Assembly (NCBI RefSeq): GCF_014643595.1
Contig: NZ_BMJT01000005.1
Span: 62,001 to 126,000, forward strand
Source of the DNA: Lysinibacillus alkalisoli
GTDB lineage: Bacteria; Bacillota; Bacilli; Bacillales_A; Planococcaceae
Reading direction: 5' to 3'
Length of the DNA: 64,000 nucleotides
Positions 16,315 through 25,081 of the stretch are shown here, piece by piece. Under the pieces are notes generated by a model. That model searched no databases, was not told the DNA's origin, and saw nothing but the letters and a program-made list of their open reading frames with translations. Position 1 is the first letter of the stretch; the number at the start of each line of letters is the position of its first letter. A program made the translations under genes and the position numbers.

Positions 16315-16463
16315 GAAGCTGGGACATAACTCGATTTTTTGAGAAAATATAAAACTCGCTTATTAATTTCCTTAGCTATTTTATTAATTAAATGCGTTGA
16401 AAACCAAAAAAATGTGAGAGGATTTTTAAAATCTTCTCACATTTTTTCTTTTGTCCCAGCCTC
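16315..16463. repeat. Nested inverted-repeat element with GCTGGGACA arms
   Basis: Outer arms GCTGGGACA (16318-16326) and TGTCCCAGC (16452-16460) enclose about 125 A/T-rich bases that contain a second strong hairpin. Such GGGACA-armed units occur as intergenic repeats in several Firmicutes (from memory). No other copy of the arm was noticed in this window, so repeat status is inference. Confidence 0.5.
16407..16447. terminator. Bidirectional terminator between ecsB and hmoB
   Basis: A 19-bp stem (16407-16425 with 16429-16447, one G-U) around three bases, with A and T runs at the two ends. It is nested inside the GCTGGGACA inverted repeat. Confidence 0.88.
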
Positions 16464-16483
16464 GTTTTTTGAATGTTAGCGAT

Positions 16484-16996
16484 TTATTCTTCTTCAGGTT
16501 TTGCAGTAGTATAAGTTGTTACATAAGAAGCAGCTGCAAAAATATTAGTCGGTGGTGCAGCGTTAGCAGGTTTTTCGCCATGCGACTTTTTAAATGACTG
16601 AGATGTGCGCCATGCGTTAAATGACTCAGGGCCAGCCCATTCAGTTAAAACGATATAAGTCTCATCATCAAGCGGGCGCAATAAGCGGAAGGCAACGAAG
16701 CCAGGCTCATTCTCTACAACGCCTTTACGATTTAAGAAGCGGTGTTCAAAAGTAGGGCGGCCTTCATCTGTTACAGGAATATTATTTAAAACGTAATAGC
16801 CCGTACCCTCTAATGAACCAATACTGTCAATCACTTCAAATTTGCGCGGTGTTTGAAAAACGGTATCGCCTGTTGTTTCATGCACAAGTACAGCATTACC
16901 TTCACCGTATAAAACGACCATATCTTCATTTGGATAACGATTGCGTAACTGTTCCATAAAATCAGGCGTACCTGACGTTAAATAAATATTTGTCAT
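16484..16996 (-). CDS. hmoB: Heme-degrading monooxygenase HmoB-like (YhgC)
   Basis: 170 residues, near the 166 of B. subtilis HmoB. It has an N-terminal extension (TNIYLTSGT...VVLYGEGNAVLVHET) and a C-terminal antibiotic-biosynthesis-monooxygenase domain: NNIPVTDEGRPTFEHRFLNRKGVVENEPGFVAFRLLRP, TYIVLTEWAGPESFNAWRTSQSFKKSH. The His in SQSFKKSH is in the usual heme-ligand position. It lies divergent to hemEHY, as yhgC does. The ATG at 16996 follows GGAGGAG. Likely role: oxidative heme breakdown and iron release. Confidence 0.88.
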   Translation of the reverse strand: MTNIYLTSGTPDFMEQLRNRYPNEDMVVLYGEGNAVLVHETTGDTVFQTPRKFEVIDSIGSLEGTGYYVLNNIPVTDEGRPTFEHRFLNRKGVVENEPGFVAFRLLRPLDDETYIVLTEWAGPESFNAWRTSQSFKKSHGEKPANAAPPTNIFAAASYVTTYTTAKPEEE

Positions 16997-17082
16997 TCGA
17001 TCTCCTCCATTTTTAAAGCTAACTCTATTAAAGAGGATAGGACTAGATTTTGTCAAAAGAACCGCGCATAACGAACAATTCT

Positions 17083-17111
17083 ATGACAATTAAGCGCTTG
17101 CACTATACAAT
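17083..17111 (+). promoter_or_regulatory. hemE promoter with embedded AAGCGCTT (cre-like)
   Basis: ATGACA (17083-17088), 17 bases, TACAAT (17106-17111): five of six matches in both hexamers. The spacer holds AAGCGCTT (17092-17099), the core of a catabolite-responsive element; the full 14-mer matches the cre consensus at about 11 positions. Confidence 0.65.
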
Positions 17112-17189
17112 CAGGTAGTAAAGTGTTTATATTGATAGCGGACTGTATTTTGTCGTTACTAGTAAATACAAAACGAAGGGATGAAAGAC

Positions 17190-18239
17190 ATGACAAAATT
17201 TAATGATACATTGTTGCGTGCAGCACGTGGTGAGTCTGTCACACACACGCCAGTATGGTATATGCGTCAGGCAGGGCGTTCACAAGCGGAGTATCGTGAA
17301 ATTAAAAAGAAGTACTCCTTAGAAGAAATTACAAAGCAACCTGAGTTATGTGCTTATGTAACACGTTTACCTGTAGATAATTACAATGTAGATGCGGCTA
17401 TTTTATATAAAGATATTGTGACACCTCTACCAGGCATGGGGATTGATGTTGAAATTAAAGCAGGGATTGGTCCTGTGATTTCTAATCCTATTCGCTCAGT
17501 GGCTGATATCGAAAAATTACGTGACTTTGATGCACAAGAGCATACACCGTTTGTGTTAGAGACGATTAAAATGCTAACAGAAGAGCAATTACAAGTACCG
17601 TTAATTGGTTTTGGCGGCGCACCATTCACATTAGCAAGTTATATGATTGAAGGCGGTCCTTCAAAAAACTATAATAAAACAAAGTCATTTATGGTATCAG
17701 AGCCTAAAGCTTGGTTTGCATTAATGGATAAATTAGCAGATATGATTATTGCTGATATTACAGCACAAGTCGGTGCAGGTGCAAAAGCGATCCAAATCTT
17801 TGACTCTTGGGTAGGGGCATTGAATGTGGAAGATTATCGTGTATTCATTAAACCTGTAATGACACGTATTTTTGGCGAGTTACGCAAATTAAACGTACCA
17901 CTTATTCAATTTGGTGTAGGGGCGAGTCATTTAGCTAATGAATGGTATGACTTACCAATCGATGTTGTTGGTTTAGATTGGCGTTTACCTATTAAAGAAG
18001 CATTAGCTAGAGGCATTGATAAGCCTGTTCAAGGGAACTTAGACCCAGCGTTATTATTAGCGGATTGGTCTGTTATTGAGGCACGTGCAAAAGATATTAT
18101 TGACCAAGGTTTATTAGCAACAGGTCATATTTTTAATCTAGGGCATGGCGTATTCCCAGAAGTGAACCCAGATACTTTAAAACGACTAACAACATTTATT
18201 CATGAGTATAGTGCACAACAAATCGCAACGCGCGGTTAA
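17190..18239 (+). CDS. hemE: Uroporphyrinogen decarboxylase
   Basis: 349 residues. Signature [16 protein letters not shown] with its substrate-binding Arg residues, [37 protein letters not shown] and [10 protein letters not shown] are all present. It decarboxylates uroporphyrinogen III to coproporphyrinogen III, the last step common to the Gram-positive coproporphyrin route completed by the next two genes. The ATG at 17190 is favoured because AAGGG lies about eight bases ahead; the ATG at 17181 abuts it. Confidence 0.97.
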   Translation: MTKFNDTLLRAARGESVTHTPVWYMRQAGRSQAEYREIKKKYSLEEITKQPELCAYVTRLPVDNYNVDAAILYKDIVTPLPGMGIDVEIKAGIGPVISNPIRSVADIEKLRDFDAQEHTPFVLETIKMLTEEQLQVPLIGFGGAPFTLASYMIEGGPSKNYNKTKSFMVSEPKAWFALMDKLADMIIADITAQVGAGAKAIQIFDSWVGALNVEDYRVFIKPVMTRIFGELRKLNVPLIQFGVGASHLANEWYDLPIDVVGLDWRLPIKEALARGIDKPVQGNLDPALLLADWSVIEARAKDIIDQGLLATGHIFNLGHGVFPEVNPDTLKRLTTFIHEYSAQQIATRG

Positions 18240-18259
18240 ACTTATAATGAGGTGAAACT

Positions 18260-19189
18260 ATGAAACAAGTAAGAGGCTTATTAGTTATGGCGTATGGTAC
18301 GCCTTACAAAGAAGAGGATATTGAACGTTATTACACACACATCCGTCGCGGGCGCAAACCGTCAACAGAACATTTAGAGGACTTGCGTAGTCGCTATGAG
18401 TTTATTGGTGGTATATCGCCATTAGCAAAAGCGACAGAAGCACAAGCAGAGGCACTTTGTGCTCATTTAAATACGGTACAAGATGAAGTGGAATATAAAC
18501 TATACATTGGTTTAAAACATATCGAACCTTTTATTGAAGACGCTGTAAAACAAATGCACGAAGATGGTATTACAGAAGCGGTTTCTATTGTATTAGCGCC
18601 TCATTTTTCAACTTTCTCGATCAAATCGTATAATGGCCGTGTGTTAGAAGAGGCTGAAAAAGTAGGTAATTTAAAAGTAACTTGTGTAGAGTCATGGTAC
18701 AATGAACCAACTTTTATTGAGTATTGGAAAAATAAAGTGAATGAAACATTCGATGCAATGTCTAATGAAGAACGTGAAAAGGCGTGCTTGATTGTATCGG
18801 CTCACTCACTACCAGAAAAAATAAAAGAGTTAGGCGACCCATATGAACAACAACTTCATGAAACTGCTAAATTGATTCAAGAAGCAACAGGCGTTAAAAA
18901 TGTAGAAGTAGGTTGGCAATCAGAAGGACAAACACCAGACCCATGGCTTGGACCAGATGTACAAGATTTGACGCGCACGCTATATGAACAAAAAGGCTAT
19001 CGCTCTTTTGTTTATACACCAGTAGGCTTTGTTACAGAGCATTTAGAAGTGTTATATGATAATGACTACGAATGTAAAGTCGTATGTGATGAGTTAGGGG
19101 CAAAATATTACCGCCCTGCAATGCCAAATACAGACCCACTATTTATTGAAGCTATGGTGAATGCCATTCATAAAAAGCTTACAAATTAA
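18260..19189 (+). CDS. hemH: Coproporphyrin III ferrochelatase
   Basis: 309 residues. [28 protein letters not shown] at the N-terminus, [14 protein letters not shown] with the catalytic His, [24 protein letters not shown] and [16 protein letters not shown] all match Bacillus HemH (CpfC). It inserts Fe2+ into coproporphyrin III. Twenty bases after hemE, with GAGGTG ahead of the ATG; operon hemEHY. Confidence 0.97.
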   Translation: MKQVRGLLVMAYGTPYKEEDIERYYTHIRRGRKPSTEHLEDLRSRYEFIGGISPLAKATEAQAEALCAHLNTVQDEVEYKLYIGLKHIEPFIEDAVKQMHEDGITEAVSIVLAPHFSTFSIKSYNGRVLEEAEKVGNLKVTCVESWYNEPTFIEYWKNKVNETFDAMSNEEREKACLIVSAHSLPEKIKELGDPYEQQLHETAKLIQEATGVKNVEVGWQSEGQTPDPWLGPDVQDLTRTLYEQKGYRSFVYTPVGFVTEHLEVLYDNDYECKVVCDELGAKYYRPAMPNTDPLFIEAMVNAIHKKLTN

Positions 19190-19202
19190 GGTGGTTTAAG
19201 TG

Positions 19203-20612
19203 ATGGCAGATCAAGAGCAACGACGCAAAATTGTAGTCGTAGGTGGGGGTATTACAGGTTTGACCACTGCCTATTACTTACAAAAGCAAATACGTGAGCA
19301 ATGTTTGCCTATTGACGTCTTGTTAATTGAAGCCTCTCTTCGCTTAGGTGGCAAGATCCAAACCTATCGTAAAAACAATGTCATTATGGAGAGAGGACCA
19401 GAGTCTTTTTTTGACCGTGAAGGGCATATACATCAGTTAGCAAAAGAGTTGAAAATTGATTCGCAGCTAACTGCAAATAAACTGGGGCCTACTTATGTTG
19501 CAGTAGGCTCTCAGCTTTATCCCATACCTGAACGATTAATGGCTGGCGATGCTCCGCATGTCTCATCTTTTATTACATCAGGGTTATTTTCAATTAGTGG
19601 CAAGATACGTGCTTCAGGCGATTTTGTAATTTCTCGTACAAAAGAGAAAATTGATCAACCTGTAGGCCCATTCTTCCGTCGTCGTTTTGGTGCTGAAATT
19701 GTAGAAAATTTAGTTGAACCATTACTAGCTAGTGTTTATGCAGGTGATGTAGAGCAATTAAGTTTACAATCCACTTTCCCGCAGCTTTATCATCTAGAGC
19801 AACAACACCGTAGCTTATTACTAGGGATGCGTAAAGAGCAATCAAGTATTTTTTATGGCTCTCCGTCTAAAAACGAAGATGAGGGTATATTTGAAACTTT
19901 TACAAACGGTTTAGAAACATTAGTAGAAGCGATGGAACATGCTCTACTGCCTCAAACCGTGATGAAAGGCATAAAAGTAGAGCGAATTGAAACAACAACA
20001 ACGAAAACAGCAGTTGTTTTAAGTCATACAGCACCCGTCATGGCAGACCAAGTTGTAGTAGCAACACCCTTTTACGTAACAGAACAATTGTTAGCCGCCT
20101 ATCATATAAAACCGTTACAGCAAATGACAGCAGCTACCATGGCGACCGTGAATATGATTTTCCATAAAGACCAAGCGCTAGATTGGAATGCACTAGCCTT
20201 TTTTGTATCTCGTAATAGTGATTTTGCGATTACATCATGTACGTGGAGCAATTTAAAATGGCCTTTAACTGCTAATAAAGAGCAAGTATTATTGCGAATT
20301 TATATTGGTCGTGTTGGCGATGAGACTATTGTGGAGTTATCAGATAAGGAGATTGAAGAGACGGTTCTTCAAGACCTTAAAAAGACAACAGACATCACAG
20401 GTAGACCGCAGCAAACCGTTATTACAAGATGGAAAAAAGGCATGCCACAGTATACAGTAGGTCATCAGCAACGTGTAGCAGAAATAAAGCAAATATTACA
20501 AAAAGAATGCCCTAGCATCCATGTGGCTGGCAGCTCATTTGAAGGGATATCTATTCCTGAGTGTATTGCGCAAGGAAAGCAAGTAGCACAGCAACTTTTA
20601 ATGAAGGAATGA
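19203..20612 (+). CDS. hemY: Coproporphyrinogen III oxidase (HemY/CgoX)
   Basis: 469 residues. Dinucleotide motif VVVGGGITGLTTAYYL for FAD, then GGKIQTYRKN..MERGPESF, RRFGAEIVENLVEPLLASVYAGD and a C-terminal VAGSSFEGISIPECIAQGKQVA that closes the FAD site. It oxidises coproporphyrinogen III to coproporphyrin III for HemH. The ATG at 19203 is eight bases after AAGGTGG; the GTG at 19200 is an alternative. The gene ends in a terminator. Confidence 0.96.
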   Translation: MADQEQRRKIVVVGGGITGLTTAYYLQKQIREQCLPIDVLLIEASLRLGGKIQTYRKNNVIMERGPESFFDREGHIHQLAKELKIDSQLTANKLGPTYVAVGSQLYPIPERLMAGDAPHVSSFITSGLFSISGKIRASGDFVISRTKEKIDQPVGPFFRRRFGAEIVENLVEPLLASVYAGDVEQLSLQSTFPQLYHLEQQHRSLLLGMRKEQSSIFYGSPSKNEDEGIFETFTNGLETLVEAMEHALLPQTVMKGIKVERIETTTTKTAVVLSHTAPVMADQVVVATPFYVTEQLLAAYHIKPLQQMTAATMATVNMIFHKDQALDWNALAFFVSRNSDFAITSCTWSNLKWPLTANKEQVLLRIYIGRVGDETIVELSDKEIEETVLQDLKKTTDITGRPQQTVITRWKKGMPQYTVGHQQRVAEIKQILQKECPSIHVAGSSFEGISIPECIAQGKQVAQQLLMKE

Positions 20613-20642
20613 TCGAAGTGTAAATAGCACTTCGATTTTTTT
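20612..20642 (+). terminator. Terminator after hemY
   Basis: A 9-bp stem ATCGAAGTG/CACTTCGAT (20612-20620 with 20628-20636) followed by a T run. Confidence 0.85.
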
Positions 20643-20755
20643 ATGTTTAAAAAATGTGAACGAATTATGAGCATATAAGGAGATTTTTAAATTCACTTAT
20701 GGTCTTTCATGGAAACTTCACATTTATGAAGTATGATAAAGATGAAGAGGTGAAA

Positions 20756-21709
20756 ATGGTGCAAAGACTCCTATTTATTGCAGTAGTAAGTGGATTATTA
20801 CTATTATTAAGCGGTTGCAATAAAGCTTCATTTGATGCAGTACCAGATAAGGACGTTATGGCTACCGTAAATATTCAAGAGCCGTCGCTTACTTTTTTTG
20901 ATATAGAGGGTAATAATGTGGCAACATGGCCATTAAAAAAATCATATACGGGCGCAACATTGTGGCAAGATAATACGGTTGTGTTATATGGTTTTGGCTT
21001 AGCAAAAGCAAATGTATATGGCTTAGATGGTGAGCATTTATATGACCTTAAAACAGGTACAGGTGTTACTAATATATATGTGAAAAATCATAAGGCTTAC
21101 GTAGCTAATGGCGAAACAAATCAAGTGCAAGTATATGATGCCAATGGTGAACTGATTGCTGAACATAAAGTAGGTAATTATCCCATGTCTATGTATGAAT
21201 ATGAGGGTAATTTATATGTGATTAATTATAAAGATACGACATTATCCGTTCTCGATGCAGAACACTTACAAATCCAGCAAGAGTGGTCAATTGATAAATC
21301 AGCCAATGGTTTAATCGTACCCGAAAAAACAAATGAATTATGGATTGGTGGGCATGGTGAAGGCGCTAAACCAAACCGTTATGTTAAAAAATATGATCTT
21401 AAAATAGGCGAATTAATCGGTACGATAGAGATGCCTCTTATGCCTATTGAGTTTGCACAAGACCAAAAGCTTATTTATACCGTAAGTCATGGTACCAATG
21501 ATATTTATGCTGTGAATCATAAAGGTGAAGTAAGTTGGCGTATGCATGTAGGTGCTAATCCATTTGCGATTGCCACTTTTAAAGACTATGTCATTGTGGC
21601 AGGTTATGATGATCATACTTTATATATGATACAAAACGGGGAAATAATAAGAGAGATACCTGTCGATAAAGGACCATTTAAGTTATTGGTGAGGGAGGGG
21701 TCAATGTGA
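20756..21709 (+). CDS. Beta-propeller lipoprotein linked to a two-component system
   Basis: 317 residues. Lipobox LLLSGC with Cys21, then about six repeats of roughly 40-45 residues containing V-x-VYD-A-x-GE, SVLDAEHL, IYAVNHKGEV and similar, the pattern of a YncE/NHL-like beta-propeller. ATG at 20756 has AGAGGTG ahead and starts the signal peptide. The response-regulator gene begins 4 bases before its stop, so lipoprotein and two-component system are one unit. The family is not recognised; it may present a ligand to the sensor kinase (inference). Confidence 0.75.
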   Translation: MVQRLLFIAVVSGLLLLLSGCNKASFDAVPDKDVMATVNIQEPSLTFFDIEGNNVATWPLKKSYTGATLWQDNTVVLYGFGLAKANVYGLDGEHLYDLKTGTGVTNIYVKNHKAYVANGETNQVQVYDANGELIAEHKVGNYPMSMYEYEGNLYVINYKDTTLSVLDAEHLQIQQEWSIDKSANGLIVPEKTNELWIGGHGEGAKPNRYVKKYDLKIGELIGTIEMPLMPIEFAQDQKLIYTVSHGTNDIYAVNHKGEVSWRMHVGANPFAIATFKDYVIVAGYDDHTLYMIQNGEIIREIPVDKGPFKLLVREGSM

Positions 21710-22386
21710 CCAAAGTGTTGATTGTGGACGATGAGCGTGATATGCGCAATTTAATTGAAATGATGCTAAAAAATTCGAGGTTTGAAACATTGACAGCAAG
21801 TAATGGTAGTGAGGCATATACATTACTACAACATCATAAGGTAGATTTAATCTTATTAGACGTAATGATGCCGCATGAAAATGGTTTTGAAGTATGTGCT
21901 CGCATTCGTCAAATGTCAAAAGTACCTATTATATTTTTAACAGCACGCGATGCTAATGATGATAAGGTGAAAGGCTTAACACTAGGAGCGGATGATTACA
22001 TTGTCAAACCATTTACGATTGATGAGCTTGTAGCACGTATTAATGCGGTATTGCGTCGTTCTGGTACACCGTTAGAAATGCAACAAAAATATATTGCCAT
22101 AGACCCTATTAAAATAGATGAAGCCTCTCGTAAAGTGTATGTAGAAGAAAAAGTTGTGCCATTAACGCTTAAAGAATTTGAGTTATTGTATTTATTTATG
22201 CAAAATCCTGGTACAGCTTATTCAAGAGAGCAACTGTTAGAACGCATTTGGGATTTAGATTATGCAGGTGGCACACGCACAGTGGATACACATATTAAAA
22301 CATTGCGCTTAAAATTAGGTAAACAAGCAAGCGAATACATACAGACCGTATGGGGCGTAGGTTATCGCTTTGAGCCAAAACGATGA
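21706..22386 (+). CDS. OmpR/PhoB-family response regulator
   Basis: 226 residues. Receiver domain with acidic pocket D8-D9, phospho-acceptor D52 (LILLDVMMP), conserved FLTARD and KPF lysine. A winged-helix output domain follows (PLTLKEFELLYLF, GTRTVDTHIKTLRLKLG, TVWGVGYRFE). The GTG at 21706 overlaps the lipoprotein stop (ATGTGA) and has GGGAGGGG ahead. Its start and stop are both overlapped by neighbours, a tight four-gene operon. Confidence 0.94.
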   Translation: MTKVLIVDDERDMRNLIEMMLKNSRFETLTASNGSEAYTLLQHHKVDLILLDVMMPHENGFEVCARIRQMSKVPIIFLTARDANDDKVKGLTLGADDYIVKPFTIDELVARINAVLRRSGTPLEMQQKYIAIDPIKIDEASRKVYVEEKVVPLTLKEFELLYLFMQNPGTAYSREQLLERIWDLDYAGGTRTVDTHIKTLRLKLGKQASEYIQTVWGVGYRFEPKR

Positions 22387-23777
22387 AGCGCATTGCAACA
22401 CGTATTTGGCTTCTTATTGTGACATTTATTGTGCTCACAGTGTTATTTATGTATTTTCTAACGCAATTTCTATATTTACAATTATATGTAGCTGATGCTG
22501 AGCGCTCGATGGAAGAAATCGGTGTCAAATTACAAACAATGTATAAGGGCGGCCGAGTAGAAGATCAGTTAATTGATGATATCGAAATCTATAATAGTCA
22601 TTCTAACTATAATGTTTTTGCGGTGCGTAACCCGCGTGAATTAAGTGCGTGTGTACCATTTGATATTGACTATGATGCATTAATTGGTGTGGAGCAAAGA
22701 GAACAATTATTAGCAAATGAAAATGTTTCAACCATTGGGTATGAGCCTCGATTTGAGCGACAGGTAATTTCTGTTATGGTGCCTTTAGTTGACCAAAATC
22801 GCTTAGAGGGTATTATTTATTTGTACTTCCCACTAGCAAAAATCAGTGAATTAACAAATAAAGAAATATTAGCTTTACTCAGCAGTGCATTTGGCTTCTC
22901 ATTAGTTATGGCTTATTTAGTGTCGAAGGGGCTACGTCATATTATGCGGCCTTTAAGAGATTTACAAAAAGCAGTGGATCAAATGGCAGGGGGGAATTAC
23001 GATATCCATGTTCCTGTTACCTCGATTGATGAGATTGGCAAGTTATCACAAACATTTAATGATATGGCAGTTTCTATTCACAAGGAAGATGAAGCGCGTA
23101 AAAACTTCTTAGCAACAGTATCTCATGAGTTACGTACCCCTATTAGTTATGTAAAAGGGTATAGTGAAGCGATGCAAAATGGTTTGATTAAGGACGAAGA
23201 TAAAGAAGAGACGGTGCGATTAATCGTACGTGAAACAAATCGCATGGAGCGGTTAACAAATGAATTATTACAATTAGCACGCATGGAAAATGAAGCTACA
23301 GAAAAAGTAAACTGCTATCCTATCCCATTAGCAGAGACGTTACGGGAGGTAGAATACTTAATCCAACCTGCCTTAGCTAAAAAGAATATCTCTTTACATC
23401 TACAAGTAGAAGAAGACAGCATTGTGATGGCAGATGAAGAAAAATTGAAACAAATTTTTATTAATCTAATTGAAAATGCTATTAATTATTCAGAAGCGGG
23501 GCAAGCTATTCACCTGACAATGTTGACAACAGCAACTCATGTGACTGTTCAAATTAAGGATTTTGGACAAGGGATACCAGCAGAGGATTTACCTCATATT
23601 ACGGAGCGCTTTTATCGAGTGAATAAAGCGCGTAGTCGTATTGATGGTGGAAGTGGCTTAGGATTATCCATTGTTGAACAATTAGTGAAGCAATTAAATG
23701 CAACAATGCGTTTTGAAAGTGAACTTGGAATTGGTACAATAGTTTTTGTAGACATACCTTTAATGGAGGAATTATAA
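22383..23777 (+). CDS. Sensor histidine kinase, partner of the 21706 regulator
   Basis: 464 residues. Membrane helices at ~9-31 and ~162-182 enclose an extracytoplasmic sensor of about 130 residues. HAMP domain ~183-236, phospho-acceptor His248 in TVSHELRTPISY, N-box NLIENAINYS, G1 DFGQGIP and G2 GGSGLGLSIV. A CsoS/ResE-like overall layout, but the sensor domain is not recognised. It overlaps the regulator gene by 4 bases; the next lipoprotein gene starts one base after it. Confidence 0.93.
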   Translation: MKRIATRIWLLIVTFIVLTVLFMYFLTQFLYLQLYVADAERSMEEIGVKLQTMYKGGRVEDQLIDDIEIYNSHSNYNVFAVRNPRELSACVPFDIDYDALIGVEQREQLLANENVSTIGYEPRFERQVISVMVPLVDQNRLEGIIYLYFPLAKISELTNKEILALLSSAFGFSLVMAYLVSKGLRHIMRPLRDLQKAVDQMAGGNYDIHVPVTSIDEIGKLSQTFNDMAVSIHKEDEARKNFLATVSHELRTPISYVKGYSEAMQNGLIKDEDKEETVRLIVRETNRMERLTNELLQLARMENEATEKVNCYPIPLAETLREVEYLIQPALAKKNISLHLQVEEDSIVMADEEKLKQIFINLIENAINYSEAGQAIHLTMLTTATHVTVQIKDFGQGIPAEDLPHITERFYRVNKARSRIDGGSGLGLSIVEQLVKQLNATMRFESELGIGTIVFVDIPLMEEL

Positions 23778-23778
23778 A

Positions 23779-24240
23779 ATGAAAAAATGGTTACTAGCAG
23801 CAATAGCAACAAGTGCTTTACTAGCAGGATGCAATGATAATTCACAATCAAAAGAACCAGAAGTACCTACGATTGTGGAAGTTGACATTCAGACGCCAGA
23901 CAAAGCGCCAGTTGAAACGTTAACGCTAAAATCAAAAGTAACACAAGGCGATAAAAATATAGAAGATGCAGATGTACAGTTTGAATTTTGGGAGTCAGGT
24001 ATGAAAGATCAAGGACAAATGCTTGACGGGGAGCATAAAGGCGATGGTGTGTACGAAGCAACTGTTGATGTAGAGCATGCGGGTGTGTATTATATGTTTG
24101 CTCATACTACAGCACAAGGTATGCACGTTATGCCTAAGCAGGAAATTATCATAGGTGAGCCAGATATGAGTAAGGTGTTGCCAGAAGATGATAATCAACA
24201 CGATAGTATGGATATGAATATGGATGAGGAAACAAAATAA
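23779..24240 (+). CDS. YtkA/FixH-like lipoprotein with Met/His-rich tail
   Basis: 153 residues. Lipobox LLAGC with Cys18, then an immunoglobulin-like YtkA/FixH domain (ETLTLKSKVTQGDKNIEDADVQFEFW..., GDGVYEATVDVEHAGVYYMFAHTTAQGMHVMP). The tail NQHDSMDMNMDEE could bind copper; the MHVMP stretch near the domain end also has soft-metal ligands. It is the last gene of the lipoprotein/two-component operon and ends at a terminator. Metal binding is inference from composition. Confidence 0.78.
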   Translation: MKKWLLAAIATSALLAGCNDNSQSKEPEVPTIVEVDIQTPDKAPVETLTLKSKVTQGDKNIEDADVQFEFWESGMKDQGQMLDGEHKGDGVYEATVDVEHAGVYYMFAHTTAQGMHVMPKQEIIIGEPDMSKVLPEDDNQHDSMDMNMDEETK

Positions 24241-24253
24241 ATGTAAGAAGCGG

Positions 24254-24288
24254 CGATTGATTATGCAATGAGGTAATCAATCGTTTTT
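24254..24288 (+). terminator. Terminator after the YtkA-like gene
   Basis: A perfect 10-bp stem (24254-24263 with 24274-24283) followed by TTTTT. Confidence 0.85.
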
Positions 24289-24312
24289 CTTATGCATTTG
24301 TAAGAAAAAAGC

Positions 24313-24374
24313 TTGCAAAATAAAAAGAGATGCTGTATTGTAATGACTAGTTGACTGAAATCGTTTTATGGTCA
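24313..24374 (+). promoter_or_regulatory. yhgD promoter and candidate operator
   Basis: TTGCAA (24313-24318), 17 bases, TATTGT (24336-24341). Just downstream lie TGACT at 24344 and 24352 (8-base period) and TGGTCA at 24369-24374. The same elements stand before yhgE. Confidence 0.55.
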
Positions 24375-24399
24375 CAACGTTATAAGAGGAGGTGTGATG

Positions 24400-24975
24400 A
24401 TGATTGACCGTAGACAAGAAATTATAGCAGCCGCTACAAAATCTTTTACATTGTTTGGTTATAAAGCTACTACAATGGATCAAGTTGCTAAAATTGCAAA
24501 TGTCGGAAAAGGTACGATTTACACATTCTTCTCCAATAAAGAAGAACTTTTTCAAGAGATTGCGATGACATTAATTAGAGAGATGCGCATACAAACAAGC
24601 GAAGTAATCACAGATGAGGCAAACTTTATGGACAATGCGCATGCAGCTTTAATGAAGTTACTCGAATTTCGTGAAGAACATTTATTGTTTGCCAAATTAA
24701 TTGAAGAAGAAAAAGAATTGCGTACACCTATTGTGAGGCAGGTACTTATTGATATTGAGTCAGCAATTATTGTTTATATTGCGGCTTATATTCAAAAGGC
24801 GATTGACCGAGATGAAATTTATCCATGTGATACAGAACTGGTGAGTTACTTATTATTTAAAGGTTATTTGGCATTTGTGGTGGACTGGAGCGAGTTGCAC
24901 GATGAAATTTTGCCAGAAGGGCGCATTTTAAATTTATTTAAAGATACGATTTTTAAAGGGTTGATAAAAGCATGA
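24400..24975 (+). CDS. yhgD: TetR-family regulator YhgD
   Basis: 191 residues. N-terminal TetR helix-turn-helix: RRQEIIAAATKSFTLFGYKATTMDQVAKIANVGKGTIYTFFSNKEELF. The C-terminal ligand domain has no recognisable features. In B. subtilis yhgD lies between hemY and yhgE, the same neighbourhood as here. The ATG at 24400 has AGGAGG seven bases ahead; GTG/ATG codons just upstream overlap that site. It probably represses itself and yhgE. Confidence 0.88.
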   Translation: MIDRRQEIIAAATKSFTLFGYKATTMDQVAKIANVGKGTIYTFFSNKEELFQEIAMTLIREMRIQTSEVITDEANFMDNAHAALMKLLEFREEHLLFAKLIEEEKELRTPIVRQVLIDIESAIIVYIAAYIQKAIDRDEIYPCDTELVSYLLFKGYLAFVVDWSELHDEILPEGRILNLFKDTIFKGLIKA

Positions 24976-25036
24976 GTACTCATGCTTTTCCAACGCTATA
25001 AAAATAAACGTCAAATCATAATTTTTTTAGCTAGAT

Positions 25037-25060
25037 TTGACCAATTGACCTAAATGGTCA
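25037..25060 (+). promoter_or_regulatory. Candidate YhgD operator before yhgE
   Basis: TTGACC at 25037 and 25045 (8-base period), and the palindrome TGACC-TAAAT-GGTCA at 25046-25060. The resemblance to the yhgD promoter suggests a shared TetR operator. Confidence 0.5.
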
Positions 25061-25081
25061 TATATTCAAGGAGGTAAAAGT

